From the NCBI RefSeq assembly GCF_019973735.1, contig NZ_AP024463.1, positions 2,976,001 through 3,040,000 on the forward strand: a stretch of 64,000 bases of DNA, given 5' to 3'. Shown here piece after piece: positions 1 to 7,704 of this stretch. The notes beneath the pieces are model-generated. The model was not told where the DNA came from. It made no database searches and saw only the letters and a program-made list of their open reading frames with translations. The stretch is from Arachnia rubra. Its GTDB lineage: Bacteria > Actinomycetota > Actinomycetes > Propionibacteriales > Propionibacteriaceae. The first letter of the stretch is position 1. Each line of letters begins with the position of its first letter. A program made the translations under genes and the position numbers.

Positions 1-201
1 CGCTTCGCCGCTCTCCTGAACCAGCTCGACCCCGCGGTCAAGGGCCAGCATCTGACGATCACACGCCGAAAAGGAGTTCTCGTGGCCACTGTGGCTGAAC
101 CAGGTTTATCAGAGACGCGACAGGCGGGCCTTGCAGGTGCCAGAATCTTGCTTACAGATCCGGATTTCACCCAGTTCAGTTGTGAGGAGGACCAGCCGTG
201 A
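1..201 (+). CDS. 3' end of an unidentified gene (partial), translationally coupled to the response regulator
   Basis: An open frame enters from the left edge and ends with TGA at 199-201. The GTG of the next gene shares bases with this stop (GTGA), so the two are translationally coupled. The 66 visible residues end in CEEDQP and contain a positively charged patch (TITRRKGVLVATV), but no kinase ATP-binding motif. Because the next gene is a NarL/LuxR-type response regulator, the missing upstream part could be its sensor histidine kinase. This is inferred from position only, and the visible residues do not show it. Confidence 0.5.
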   Translation, partial: RFAALLNQLDPAVKGQHLTITRRKGVLVATVAEPGLSETRQAGLAGARILLTDPDFTQFSCEEDQP

Positions 202-857
202 GCATAAAGGTGGCAGTCCTCGATGACCACGAATTCATCTGCCGCGCCATTTCGGCGCTCGGTCGCGACTACCCGGAGCTGGCGGTGGTGTACACCAGCA
301 CCAGCCCCGAGGAGTTCCAGGCGTGGTGCCTCGAGAACCATCCCGATGTGGCCATGGTGGACCTGATGTTGCACGGCCAGTTGGCCGGGCACGAGACCAT
401 CCGTGTACTCAGCCAGGCCAGCATCTCATGCCTGGCATTCACCGCCGACCACCGCCGCGTCCCGATCAGCCTGGCCATGCGGGCCGGGGCCCGGGGACTC
501 GCGTTGAAGGACGAATCTCCCGACAAGCATTTCGAGACGCTGCGGGAGATCCACGAGACCGGCTGGTCGCCGTCCTCGGCGATGGCGGCCGCGCTCATCG
601 AGGACGCCGCGGAGCTGCCGGCGCTGTCCGCCCATGAGCTGCGCTGCCTGCGGCTGGCGTCGGAGGGAGTCCCCATCAAGGCCATCGGCCGCCAGTTCAA
701 CCCCGTCATCTCGCTCTCGACCGTCAAGACCTATCTGGCGCGGGCGTACGAGAAGTACGCGGCGGTCGGGCGTCCCGTCGGCAACACGACGGCCGCGGCG
801 ACGCAGACCTGGGAGGACGGCTGGTTCGACCTCAACGGGACGAGCGAGTCGAGCTGA
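198..857 (+). CDS. NarL/LuxR-family response regulator
   Basis: A 219-residue two-component response regulator. The receiver domain fills roughly residues 1-125: the acidic pair D9/D10 in AVLDDHEF, the likely phosphorylated D55 in VAMVDLML, T82 and K104 (LALKDES). A LuxR-type helix-turn-helix occupies about 140-190 (LSAHELRCLRLASEG, then ISLSTVKTYLARAYEK). The C-terminal tail of about 25 residues is unusual and polar. The GTG start overlaps the upstream stop, which is typical of a kinase-regulator pair. It would bind DNA once phosphorylated, but its targets cannot be told from the sequence. Confidence 0.85.
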   Translation: MSIKVAVLDDHEFICRAISALGRDYPELAVVYTSTSPEEFQAWCLENHPDVAMVDLMLHGQLAGHETIRVLSQASISCLAFTADHRRVPISLAMRAGARGLALKDESPDKHFETLREIHETGWSPSSAMAAALIEDAAELPALSAHELRCLRLASEGVPIKAIGRQFNPVISLSTVKTYLARAYEKYAAVGRPVGNTTAAATQTWEDGWFDLNGTSESS

Positions 858-979
858 CACCCATCTGCCAGCGTTCCCGTCGGAGGCGCTCTCCCCTGGA
901 AGCTGCAGACCCCGGGCGACCCCCCTGGGTTTTCCCGGGGTAGCTCCGGTAACCTTCCCTCTCGGCAAGGAGGTTTTGC

Positions 980-2254
980 GTGGGACGCATTGTTCAGAAA
1001 TACGGTGGCTCGTCGGTCGCGGATGCCGAGTCCATCAAGCGCGTGGCCCGGCGGATCGCCCGGACGCGCGCGGAAGGGCACGACGTCATCATCGTCATCT
1101 CGGCGATGGGTGACACCACCGACGAGCTGATGGACCTCGCGCTGAAGGTCTCGCCGCAGCCGAAGTCCCGCGAGCTGGACATGCTGCTGACCACCGGGGA
1201 GCGCCAGTCGGCGGCGCTGCTGGCCATGGCGCTGTCCGACCTGGGCATCGACGCCGTCAGCTACACCGGCAGCCAGGCGGGCATCCTGACCACACCCACC
1301 CACGGCAACGCCCGCATCATCGACATCACCCCCGGCCGGGTGGTGCGCTCCATCGAGGAGGGCTCCGTCGTCATCGTCGCCGGCTTCCAGGGGGTGGCGC
1401 AGTCGACGAAGGACGTCACCACGCTGGGCCGCGGCGCCTCCGACACCACCGCCGTCGCCCTGGCCTCGGCGCTCGGGGCGGATCACTGCGAGATCTACAC
1501 CGACGTCGACGGCGTCTACACCGCCGACCCGCGGATCACGCCGAGCGCCCAGCGGATCGCAGAGATCGGCTACGAGGAGATGATGGAGCTGGCCGCGTCC
1601 GGAGCCAAGATCCTCCACCTGCGCTGCGTCGAGTATGCGCGCCGCGAGAACGTGAAGGTCCACGTCCGCTCGTCCTTCAGCGACAAGCCGGGCACCTGGC
1701 TCAAACCCCAGGAAGAGGTCAAGAAGGGAAAAAGCATGGAAGAAGCCATCATCACGGGCGTGGCCCATGACCGCAGTGAGGCGAAGATCACCATCATCGG
1801 CGTCCCCGACCAGGTGGGTGCGGCGGCCGCGATCTTCCAGGCCATCTCGGACGCCGACATCAACATCGACATGATCGTGCAGAACGTCTCGCGCCTGTCC
1901 GCGGTCAAGACCGACATCTCCTTCACCCTGCCCATGAGCGAAGGCCGCAAGGGCATCGAGGCGCTGGAGGCCATCAAGGAGAGGACCGGCTTCGACGAGG
2001 TGCTCTACGACGACCAGATCGGCAAGGTCTCGATCGTCGGCGTCGGCATGCGCTCCCATCCAGGCGTGACCACCACCTTCTTCAAGGCGCTCGCAGCCGA
2101 GGACGTCAACCTGCAGATGATCTCGACCTCCGAGATCCGCATCTCCGTGGTGGTCGGCGCCGACGAGGTGGACCGGGCCGTCCGTGGCGCCCACAAGGCC
2201 TTCGGCCTAGACGCCGACGAGCAAGCGGTCGTCTACGCCGGGACGGGCCGCTGA
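980..2254 (+). CDS. lysC: Aspartate kinase
   Basis: A 424-residue aspartokinase that phosphorylates aspartate, the first step towards lysine, threonine, methionine and diaminopimelate. The amino-acid-kinase domain runs from the N-terminus ([12 protein letters not shown]) through [15 protein letters not shown] and [12 protein letters not shown], followed by two C-terminal ACT domains for feedback control. The GTG start is set by a strong AAGGAGG at 967-973. In actinobacteria the gene usually also makes a separate regulatory subunit from an internal start. Here an in-frame ATG at 1736 lies behind AAGAAGGGAAAA just before the first ACT domain (MEEAIITG), so a beta subunit of about 172 residues is likely. 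The usual partner asd is not downstream. Confidence 0.96.
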   Translation: MGRIVQKYGGSSVADAESIKRVARRIARTRAEGHDVIIVISAMGDTTDELMDLALKVSPQPKSRELDMLLTTGERQSAALLAMALSDLGIDAVSYTGSQAGILTTPTHGNARIIDITPGRVVRSIEEGSVVIVAGFQGVAQSTKDVTTLGRGASDTTAVALASALGADHCEIYTDVDGVYTADPRITPSAQRIAEIGYEEMMELAASGAKILHLRCVEYARRENVKVHVRSSFSDKPGTWLKPQEEVKKGKSMEEAIITGVAHDRSEAKITIIGVPDQVGAAAAIFQAISDADINIDMIVQNVSRLSAVKTDISFTLPMSEGRKGIEALEAIKERTGFDEVLYDDQIGKVSIVGVGMRSHPGVTTTFFKALAAEDVNLQMISTSEIRISVVVGADEVDRAVRGAHKAFGLDADEQAVVYAGTGR

Positions 2255-2378
2255 GAGGGCCCGGGGCCGGCACACACTGGACTGAGGAAGCACGATTCCT
2301 ACCCCGCACAGTACCTGCTTTCGTGGCGCTGTCTGGTTGTTGACGCAGCTTAAGAATCAGAGCTGAAAGGACTATCCC

Positions 2379-3115
2379 GTGCTCAGCCGCTTTCCCACCT
2401 GGTCCGTCCGGAAACCGGAAAACGCCCGGGCCGATGCCGTCTGCAAAGTGGGTGGGGCACCGATCGGATGGTCGCGGGACTGGCCGGTGTGTGCCTTGTG
2501 CAGCCTGCCCATGAGTTTCCTCGGCCAGTTCACCGGCGACCCCCTGGCGCCCCGCCTCCTACCCGGGCACACGCTGTTCCTGTTCACTTGTGAACGCGAC
2601 TCGATTGCGACTTCTGGGATCCCGTCGCAGGCGCCAACGCCTGCGTTCTCATCCCCCACGACGAGCTGGGCGCGCACCCAACCCCCATCCCGGGAGACAC
2701 CCCCGTGCTGCTGGAGCTGTGGGTGAGCAGCTGGACGAGCAGGGACGACGGCATCCCTGCGGAGCTGGAGGAATCGCTCCACGAGAACGGGCGGTTCGAT
2801 GAGCTGCCCGAGGATGTGGCCTTCCCCCACGACTTCGACAGCGCTCTGCTGACGAAGGCCGGGGGCGCACCCTACTGGACGGCCAACGGTCCCTGTGCCC
2901 TGCTCGACCCGTCCGACCGCATGGTGCTCCAACTCGACAGCTGGTTGACGGTCTCCGAGGGCCAGGAGGCCCTCGCGGCCCACGCGGAAAACTTTCCCGG
3001 CACCGTCCAGCTGGAAGACGACGCGGCATCGATCGCGAACTTCTGCCTGGACGGCATCGGTTTCGTCATGACCCATGCGGGGGAACCGGAGATCTACTTC
3101 ATGATCAATCGCTGA
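2379..3115 (+). pseudogene. DUF1963-like protein, frameshifted
   Basis: Two overlapping frames together read as one DUF1963/YwqG-like protein of about 245 residues. The first frame, from the GTG at 2379 behind AAAGGA, gives KVGGAPIGWSRDWPVCALC then PMSFLGQF and HTLFLFTCERD. The second frame continues with DCDFWDPVAGANAC, LLELWVSSW and a C-terminus ending EIYFMINR. The join lies near 2598-2603, where one base appears lost or two gained, with no long homopolymer there. If the sequence is correct the gene is broken; otherwise it is a sequencing error. The GTG at 2705 could make only the second half. The family assignment rests on the GG-P, W-x-C and PM-FL-Q pattern. No function is assigned. Confidence 0.6.
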
Positions 3116-3148
3116 TCCCACCCCCTGTAGGGTCGGCGCCTCCCGGTT

Positions 3149-3219
3149 CCACCCGGTTGCGCAGCACTCAACCCGGATTTTCCTCCCTCGGCGGCGGTTT
3201 TCGGGTTTGAGTGCTGCAT
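3149..3219. repeat. REP-like palindromic repeat, copy 1
   Basis: Arms GCAGCACTCAACCC (3161-3174) and GGGTTTGAGTGCTGC (3203-3217) form a near-perfect hairpin between two convergent genes, so it may end transcription from both sides. The left flank and arm (CCACCCGGTTGCGCAGC) recur at 4409-4425 with a decayed second arm, so this is a dispersed element and not only a terminator. Confidence 0.6.
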
Positions 3220-3248
3220 GACCGCGTTGTGGGCGCCGCAGCTTGGCG

Positions 3249-3809
3249 TCATTCCGGTTTCCTGGACCAATGCTCGACCATCAGTCGCTGCGCATCAGGT
3301 TCCGACAGATTCGCTATTTCCTCCATCGGCAGGTGCAACTCCTCCCGAAGTCCCCTGACGAGCCAATCCGGTAATCCGGCAGGTTGGGTGGGTTCGGGAG
3401 TCGCAGGAATATCGCTGTACAGCCTGCCCATGTGCTCCAGCACCTCGGCGAGCGGTTTCGCCTGCGGATGTCCTGCCTTCCTCGCCTTTTCCACCCTGCG
3501 TTTCATCTCCGAATAGATCTCTCCGTCCTCGCGGGCCCCAGCGGCCCAGATCTCGGAGATGTCCAGCACGGGGTTGTTTCGCACATCCGTCGTCTCGCGC
3601 CACACGATGCGCCACGAGCGATCACCGACGACGAGCTTGCGGAACCCGACCAACGCGCCGACGAGAGGCTCACCCGCATCGCTCGCCCGTTCGAGCAGAA
3701 GCATTTGTGCGAATACGTCGCGCACGATCCGGGGGTCTTTCCTGTGCAGCCTGCGGAGGTCGTCAATGGCGTCGTCGGTGAGGCGCACGCGCTTCGCGTT
3801 CTTCGTCAC
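3249..3809 (-). CDS. RelE/ParE-fold type II toxin
   Basis: A 186-residue protein whose N-terminal 80 residues read as a RelE/ParE-type mRNA interferase or gyrase toxin (AIDDLRRLHRKDPRIVRDVF, then FRKLVVGDRSWRIVWRE and VLDISEIWAAGAR). Its ATG overlaps the end of the upstream Phd-like antitoxin gene by four bases, the standard arrangement for such a pair. It is about twice the usual length of 85-100 residues. The extra C-terminal half (from about residue 90, rich in charged helices, ending EHWSRKPE) is not explained by the toxin fold and may be an added regulatory part. It would act in the cytoplasm and be neutralised by the antitoxin. Confidence 0.75.
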   Translation of the reverse strand: MTKNAKRVRLTDDAIDDLRRLHRKDPRIVRDVFAQMLLLERASDAGEPLVGALVGFRKLVVGDRSWRIVWRETTDVRNNPVLDISEIWAAGAREDGEIYSEMKRRVEKARKAGHPQAKPLAEVLEHMGRLYSDIPATPEPTQPAGLPDWLVRGLREELHLPMEEIANLSEPDAQRLMVEHWSRKPE

Positions 3810-4111
3810 GGCAGGGCGTGCAGGCCGGACTTGATCTCGGATTCGAGTTCATCCCGGTTGATTCCGAAAGCCTCCATCGCGTCGTCGAGCTCCGTCCGAT
3901 TGCCCGAATCGGTGACCATCCGGGTCATGATGAGGACGACATCGCGGAGAGTTTCCCGGTCGCGGCGGAGCAGGTCCATCTCTTCCCGGGAAACGATCTC
4001 GGCAACAGGTTTTCCGTGACGGGACAGGGTAACCACCCGCCCGGATTCCGCGGAACTGACGAGCCCGGAAATTCCGACGTGGTTCGCATCGGTTATGGAA
4101 AACACGCTCAC
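3806..4111 (-). CDS. Phd/YefM-family antitoxin
   Basis: A 101-residue antitoxin. The N-terminal DNA-binding Phd/YefM fold is seen in SVFSITDANHVGISGLVSSA followed by VVTLSRHGKPVAEIVSREE. The C-terminal helix, which normally wraps the toxin, is acidic (ELDDAMEAFGINRDELESEI). It precedes and overlaps the toxin gene by four bases. Such antitoxins usually repress their own promoter, which should lie just upstream of 4111 on the minus strand. The length is normal for the family. Confidence 0.82.
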   Translation of the reverse strand: MSVFSITDANHVGISGLVSSAESGRVVTLSRHGKPVAEIVSREEMDLLRRDRETLRDVVLIMTRMVTDSGNRTELDDAMEAFGINRDELESEIKSGLHALP

Positions 4112-4307
4112 GACGACAATTCTACCTGGAAATCTAACTGGAACAACGAGGCCGAGGGGATCGTGGTCGTCACTCGGTCGCCCAGGAAAACCCCGCGAAC
4201 AGACGCCCCATCGCAGCCGGCACGGTCACGAGCACGGGGAGACGCTCCCGCACAGAAGGGCGCCACCCGGTCACACAGACCGACAACAACAGTGACACAT
4301 CACATCG

Positions 4308-4335
4308 ACACTTGTCACTGTAGATGTACAAGTGT
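4308..4335. promoter_or_regulatory. Perfect inverted repeat, possible repressor operator
   Basis: ACACTTGT (4308-4315) and ACAAGTGT (4328-4335) are perfect inverted arms 12 bases apart, in an AT-richer pocket. They sit in the 386-base gap between the antitoxin gene and a truncated ABC gene, where I see no convincing gene. TGTCACTGT also occurs twice in direct orientation across the site. It looks like a TetR-type operator left without its gene. A short open stretch starts at GTG 4339 but soon loses coding character. Confidence 0.35.
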
Positions 4336-4408
4336 CACTGTGATCCTCACCGAACGCGAGCTGCGCAGCAGGGAGTGCGCGGAACCAGGTACCAGCTCAC
4401 GGGGAGAT

Positions 4409-4480
4409 CCACCCGGTTGCGCAGCGCTCAATCCCGGAAATCGCCCCCGAATGGGCAGAAATCGAGTTAAGTGCTGCGAA
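4409..4480. repeat. REP-like palindromic repeat, copy 2 (diverged)
   Basis: The second copy of the element at 3149-3219: CCACCCGGTTGCGCAGC is identical, followed by GCTCAATCCCGGA against ACTCAACCCGGA. The right arm GTTAAGTGCTGC (4466-4477) pairs only imperfectly with the left arm. It lies just past the 3' end of the truncated ABC ATPase gene on the opposite strand. Confidence 0.5.
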
Positions 4481-4497
4481 ACCGGGATTCCCGCCGC

Positions 4498-4839
4498 TCA
4501 GGTTTGCGTCACCGGCCTGAGGAACTGGAACAGCGGCGTCTCGTCGCCGTCCGGATGCAGGATCCGCACCTCCACCCCGTAGACCTCACGGATCAGGTCC
4601 TCGGTCAGCACGTCCGCCGGACGCCCCAGACACACCGCCCGGCCCTTGTGCAGGACCAGCACCTCGTCGCAGAACGTGGTGGCCAGGTTCAGGTCGTGCA
4701 GGGCGACGACCACACCCAGACCCGTCTGTCTCAAGGTTGTGAGGATGTCCAGCTGGTGGGAGATGTCGAGGTGGTTGGTGGGTTCGTCCAGCAGCATGAC
4801 CTGCCCCTCCTGGGCGAACGCCCGGGCGAGGTGTATGGT
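4498..4839 (-). pseudogene. Truncated FecE-like siderophore/hemin ABC transporter ATPase
   Basis: Only the C-terminal 113 or so residues of an iron-siderophore-type ABC ATPase remain. The frame picks up inside the ABC signature region (HLARAFAQ), followed by Walker B LLDEPTNHLDI, the H-loop VVVALHDLNL, and a tail with VLVLHKGRAV and the usual family ending. The P-loop half is missing. Upstream the frame runs into a remnant of an IS3-family transposase, so an insertion and deletion removed the 5' half. No partner permease or binding-protein gene remains nearby. It should be inactive. Confidence 0.75.
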
Positions 4840-4947
4840 ATTGCTCGAACTCGACTGAAGACTGTTATCCCAGCGACGAGTGTGGTCGAGGCTTCTTGTG
4901 GACCACCTCGATCCAGCGGGCGACCTCAGTGCGGGTTTCGGCTCGGG
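4838..4947 (-). pseudogene. IS3-family transposase (OrfB) C-terminal remnant
   Basis: Read on the minus strand, this segment gives RAETRTEVARWIEVVHKKPR, then PHSSLG, a TAA stop where OrfB proteins carry tyrosine (LGY), then QSSVEFEQYHT. This matches the end of the DDE integrase domain of IS3-family transposases (RPHSxLGYxSPxEFE). About 36 residues survive, broken by the stop. It adjoins the truncated ABC ATPase gene and so marks the insertion that destroyed it. Confidence 0.6.
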
Positions 4948-4968
4948 TACATCCAGCACCTGTGGAGC

Positions 4969-5705
4969 CTCTCGTAAGGTGATTGGCCGATAGTTACTAC
5001 TGCCGGATGGTGTCGGCGGGGTAGCGTGGTGAGAACAAAATTTCACCGAGACCTATCGCACGGCATTTCACATCGCAATTCCGGTTTGACAGGGGATCTG
5101 AGTGGATCTGCCTCGTGGTGCTGGTTGAAGCAAGGATGCGACAACTTGGAAGCGCTGATTTTCTCGAGGGGCTGCGGCTGTGAATCTCAGGGGTGGGTGG
5201 TGCGCCGTTGGACTCGTGCGTGTGCTGGACCCGTTCGATGTGTCCGTGCGGGATAGTTCGTTGGGTTCCGTTTCGATGGTAGGTCTTAAGAAGAGAGGAT
5301 GAGGAGATTCCGGTGAGGTTCAAGAAGATGTTGGCGACGACGGCTCTCGTTGCGACGATGTCGTGTGGTCAGGCTATGATTCCTGCTTCGGCCGTCACTG
5401 TTCCCGAGGATGCGTCGGTTCCGAGTCTCGTACAGGATGATGTCGATCTCCAGGCTGTGGAGGCTGAGGTTACAACTATTTTTGAACGCTATCTTCAACA
5501 GGATTCTGAGGGCAGGTGGAGCGTTAATGTAGAGGCCGTCCGGCAGGACGGGGCGCCTGAGGCTGAACTGCAGCGTATCGCGGAAAGGTTCAATGTCCCG
5601 ATCGGGACGTATGTGTTCCCGGGCTCGGAGGACAAGGACGCAGGAGGGAAGGGCGCGAGTCCCCAACACCAGTTCGGCAGCTGGGAGTGGGGCAAATGCG
5701 TGCTC
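4969..5705 (+). repeat. Duplicated segment, copy A (leader plus N-terminal half of the secreted protein gene)
   Basis: This roughly 737-bp stretch is repeated at 6847-7506 at about 85-90% identity by eye. It covers about 340 bp of upstream DNA and the gene up to the WGKCVL codons; the last 90 bp before the start codon are almost identical. Similarity stops abruptly where the C-terminal domain begins. Conserved promoter and N-terminus with a swapped C-terminus points to recombination or diversifying selection. Confidence 0.75.
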
Positions 5706-5927
5706 GGTGCTCTCGTCCCTACTTTCGGAGCGGTGGTCACGAAAGCTATGCAAGGGGGCTATCTTTCCTTGTTGGCCAAAGGGCAGTATGCCAAGGTGGT
5801 GTCGCACCTGATTCGGGTAGTCGGGCCTGCGGCCTTGAAAGAGGGACTGAAGGCGGTGGGCGGAACCGTCGGGTTGATCGGGTTACTCGCTGGTGCAGCT
5901 GCTTGGTGCGCCTCCCCGTGGGCGTAG
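5313..5927 (+). CDS. Secreted bacteriocin-like protein, cassette A
   Basis: A 204-residue presecretory protein. It has a signal peptide (RFKK, then a hydrophobic stretch, likely cleaved after PASA near residue 28) and a polar middle domain of about 90 residues (VEAEVTTIFERYLQQ and VNVEAVRQDGAPEAELQRIA). A hydrophobic, glycine-rich C-terminal domain of about 80 residues is bounded by cysteines in WGKCVLG and AAAWCASPWA. This layout recalls uncharacterised small secreted Gram-positive proteins with a C-terminal hydrophobic module between two cysteines; I rely on memory for that likeness. The GTG start has GAGGAG nine bases before it. The next gene encodes a small membrane protein, its likely immunity partner. 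Pore formation is inferred only. Confidence 0.7.
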   Translation: MRFKKMLATTALVATMSCGQAMIPASAVTVPEDASVPSLVQDDVDLQAVEAEVTTIFERYLQQDSEGRWSVNVEAVRQDGAPEAELQRIAERFNVPIGTYVFPGSEDKDAGGKGASPQHQFGSWEWGKCVLGALVPTFGAVVTKAMQGGYLSLLAKGQYAKVVSHLIRVVGPAALKEGLKAVGGTVGLIGLLAGAAAWCASPWA

Positions 5928-5929
5928 TG

Positions 5930-6286
5930 ATGGATGATACACAACCCGGTACGCGAGAGAAGGCAATCGCGTACTTTGCCCTGTGTACGTTTCGGCTGGG
6001 CCTAGTGGGGCTGGCTTTCTTGGCTTTCTGGTTGTCCACCTGGGTTTCCCTTGAGACTGCGGGGATAATTGCTGGCCTGATGGCAATGGTTGTGCTGGGA
6101 GGCACGGCATATGAAGTCTTCATATCTCGTGCTGATAGTGCGCAGCTTCCGTACAAGATCATTGTTTCTCTCCTGATAGTGGCTGCCATAGTTCTGCCCG
6201 TGTGGGGGACCGAGAAATTCTGGCCTGCGCTGACCTCGACCCTGCTGGTGTCCGGACTCATAACAATGCGCCGACCCGGGGGATAA
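5930..6286 (+). CDS. Four-helix membrane protein, putative immunity partner A
   Basis: A 118-residue membrane protein with four predicted helices: around 12-38, 42-62, 75-92 and 95-112. The conserved segment WGTEKFWPAL leads into the last helix. The ATG follows the stop of the secreted-protein gene by two bases (a GTG at 5927 in frame even overlaps it), so the two are translationally coupled. A paralogue with the same layout and WGTEKFMPAL follows the second secreted-protein copy. Small multi-helix proteins coupled to hydrophobic bacteriocin genes are usually immunity proteins that protect the producer's membrane. That role is inferred from arrangement, not from recognised homology. Confidence 0.65.
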   Translation: MDDTQPGTREKAIAYFALCTFRLGLVGLAFLAFWLSTWVSLETAGIIAGLMAMVVLGGTAYEVFISRADSAQLPYKIIVSLLIVAAIVLPVWGTEKFWPALTSTLLVSGLITMRRPGG

Positions 6287-6355
6287 GGTTCATAGATAGG
6301 CTGATCTCACTTCCCGGTGCGACACGAGCAGATGAGTTACTAAGAGGGCTTTATG

Positions 6356-6484
6356 ATGGTCAGTGGACATGTCGACAGACGTGAGAGAACGAGTGCCTAT
6401 GCGATTGTGGGTGCCTTCTGGTTGACGTTGGTGGCCGTGTTCTTCCCCGGATGCGGCGGCTCTACGCGGACTGGGAGGACGTGA
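6356..6484 (+). pseudogene. Fragment of a third immunity-like membrane protein gene
   Basis: An ATG-started frame of 42 residues begins MVSGHVDRRERTSAYAIVGA and continues into one hydrophobic helix. Its start resembles the N-terminus of the putative immunity protein just upstream (TREKAIAYFALC and a helix). After about 30 residues it runs into DNA belonging to an unrelated regulator remnant and stops. I read it as the 5' piece of a further cassette cut off by rearrangement. The likeness is short, so this is tentative. Confidence 0.35.
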
Positions 6485-6757
6485 CCCGGGTGGCGGTGGA
6501 GCAGCTGCGCAGGTTCAACGCCACCACCCCTGACGATCCGGAGTTGCGTCGTCTCGTCGCAGAACTGTCCGCCGGGGATGATGTTTTCGCGTATTGGCGG
6601 CGCCAAGCTGTTGCGGCACCCGCTGGTGGGGGAGCTCGAATTCGAATGGTCTGCGCTGACCTGGAACGCTGACCCGGGGATGCAGATCATCGTTTGGACC
6701 GCGACCCCGGGCTCGGCCTCCCGAGAGCGCCTCGCCCGGTTGAGGATACTGGCGTGA
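6443..6757 (+). pseudogene. MmyB-like XRE-family regulator, C-terminal remnant (frameshifted)
   Basis: The first frame gives MRRLYADWEDVTRVAVEQLR and DDPELRRLVAELSAGDDVF. After a shift near 6600 a second frame gives LLRHPLVGELEFEWSAL and WTATPGSASRERLARL before the stop. Together these match the C-terminal ligand-binding domain of MmyB-like helix-turn-helix regulators (LYADW, HP-VGEL, PGS-S-ERL). The N-terminal DNA-binding domain and part of the middle are missing, so it is a relic. It lies between the two cassette copies and shows that foreign DNA has moved through this island. Confidence 0.6.
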
Positions 6758-6846
6758 GAAGCAGCGCATCCACCCAACAGCCTTGCCAGCGTGATGGGTG
6801 CGGAAGGTGGCTGAGTCGGGTGCGATGTGGTCACCACCCGCGGAAC

Positions 6847-7506
6847 TCTCTCGTGAGGTGATTGGTTGGTAGTTGCTACTGCTGGATGGTGCTGGTGGGG
6901 TAGCGTGACGGGAACAAAAGTTCACCGAGGCCTGTCGCGTGGTGTTTCGCATCGCAGTTATTGGTTTGACAAAGGGGGTCTGAGTGGATCCGCCTCGTGG
7001 TGCTGGCCGGGGTAGGGGTGTGACAACCTGGAAACGCCGGAGTCCCTGGGGTGTTGCGGCTGCGGATCTCAGGGGTGGGTGGTGCGCCGTTGGACTCGTG
7101 CGTGTGCTGGACCCGTTCGATGTGTCCGTGCGGGATAGTTCGTTGGGTTCCGTTTCGATGGTAGGTCTCAAGAAGAGAGGATGAGGAGATTCCGGTGAGG
7201 GTCACGAAGATGTCGGCGACGACGGCTCTCGTGCAGGATGATGTTGATCTCCAGGCTGTGGAGGCCGAGGTCACAACCATTTTTGAACGCTATCTTCAGC
7301 AGGGTTCTGAGGGCAGGTGGAGCGTTAATGTAGAGGCCGTCCGGCAGGACGGGGCGCCTGAGGCCGATCTGCAGCGTATTGCGGAAGGGTTCAATGTTCC
7401 GATCGGGACGTATGTGTTCCCGGGTTCGGAGGACAAGGGAGCAGGAGGGGAGGGCGCGAGTCCCCAACACCAGTTCGGCAGCGGGGAGTGGGGCAAATGT
7501 GTGCTC
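6847..7506 (+). repeat. Duplicated segment, copy B
   Basis: The counterpart of 4969-5705. The promoter and leader are conserved, with the last 90 bp before the start codon almost identical. Within the gene, 81 bp covering most of the signal peptide are missing; the flanking hexamer TCTCGT in copy A suggests deletion between short direct repeats. Similarity ends at the same WGKCVL point as in copy A. Confidence 0.75.
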
Positions 7507-7704
7507 AACGTCGCGGTTCCCGGTGCAGGAACCATGCTTATCGACGGTGCTATCAGGGGTCTTCTGGCAAAGGGGAAGTATGCTCAAGTGGCTTCTTGGC
7601 TCCTGCGCGTGGTTGGCCGGTCGGCAATTCGGGGTGGCGCAATCGGCTTGGTGGCTTCGCTTGCCGCGGCAGCAGCCTGGTGTTCTACGTCGGTTGCATC
7701 ATGA
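7195..7704 (+). CDS. Bacteriocin-like protein, cassette B (signal peptide deleted)
   Basis: A 169-residue paralogue of the secreted protein in cassette A. The middle domain is almost identical (VNVEAVRQDGAPEADLQRIA), but the C-terminal domain is different (WGKCVLNVAVPGAG, RGLLAKGKYAQVASWLLRVV, AAAAWCSTSVAS) while keeping both flanking cysteines and the small-residue-rich helices. Relative to copy A it lacks 27 residues covering the hydrophobic core and cleavage site of the signal peptide, so export by Sec looks lost. The GTG start and ribosome-binding site are identical to copy A. Its stop overlaps the ATG of the next membrane-protein gene (ATGA). The toxin may be silent while the partner gene stays expressed. 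Confidence 0.65.
   Translation: MRVTKMSATTALVQDDVDLQAVEAEVTTIFERYLQQGSEGRWSVNVEAVRQDGAPEADLQRIAEGFNVPIGTYVFPGSEDKGAGGEGASPQHQFGSGEWGKCVLNVAVPGAGTMLIDGAIRGLLAKGKYAQVASWLLRVVGRSAIRGGAIGLVASLAAAAAWCSTSVAS

Noticed and set aside
858..979. Lysine riboswitch ahead of aspartokinase
   Set aside because: Only 122 bases with no recognisable lysine-box pattern; a plain ribosome-binding site explains the start.
731..2194. Long minus-strand open frame opposite aspartokinase
   Set aside because: It is an antisense shadow of a high-GC gene; composition is His/Asp/Gly-rich and has no family motif, while the plus frame is a full aspartokinase.
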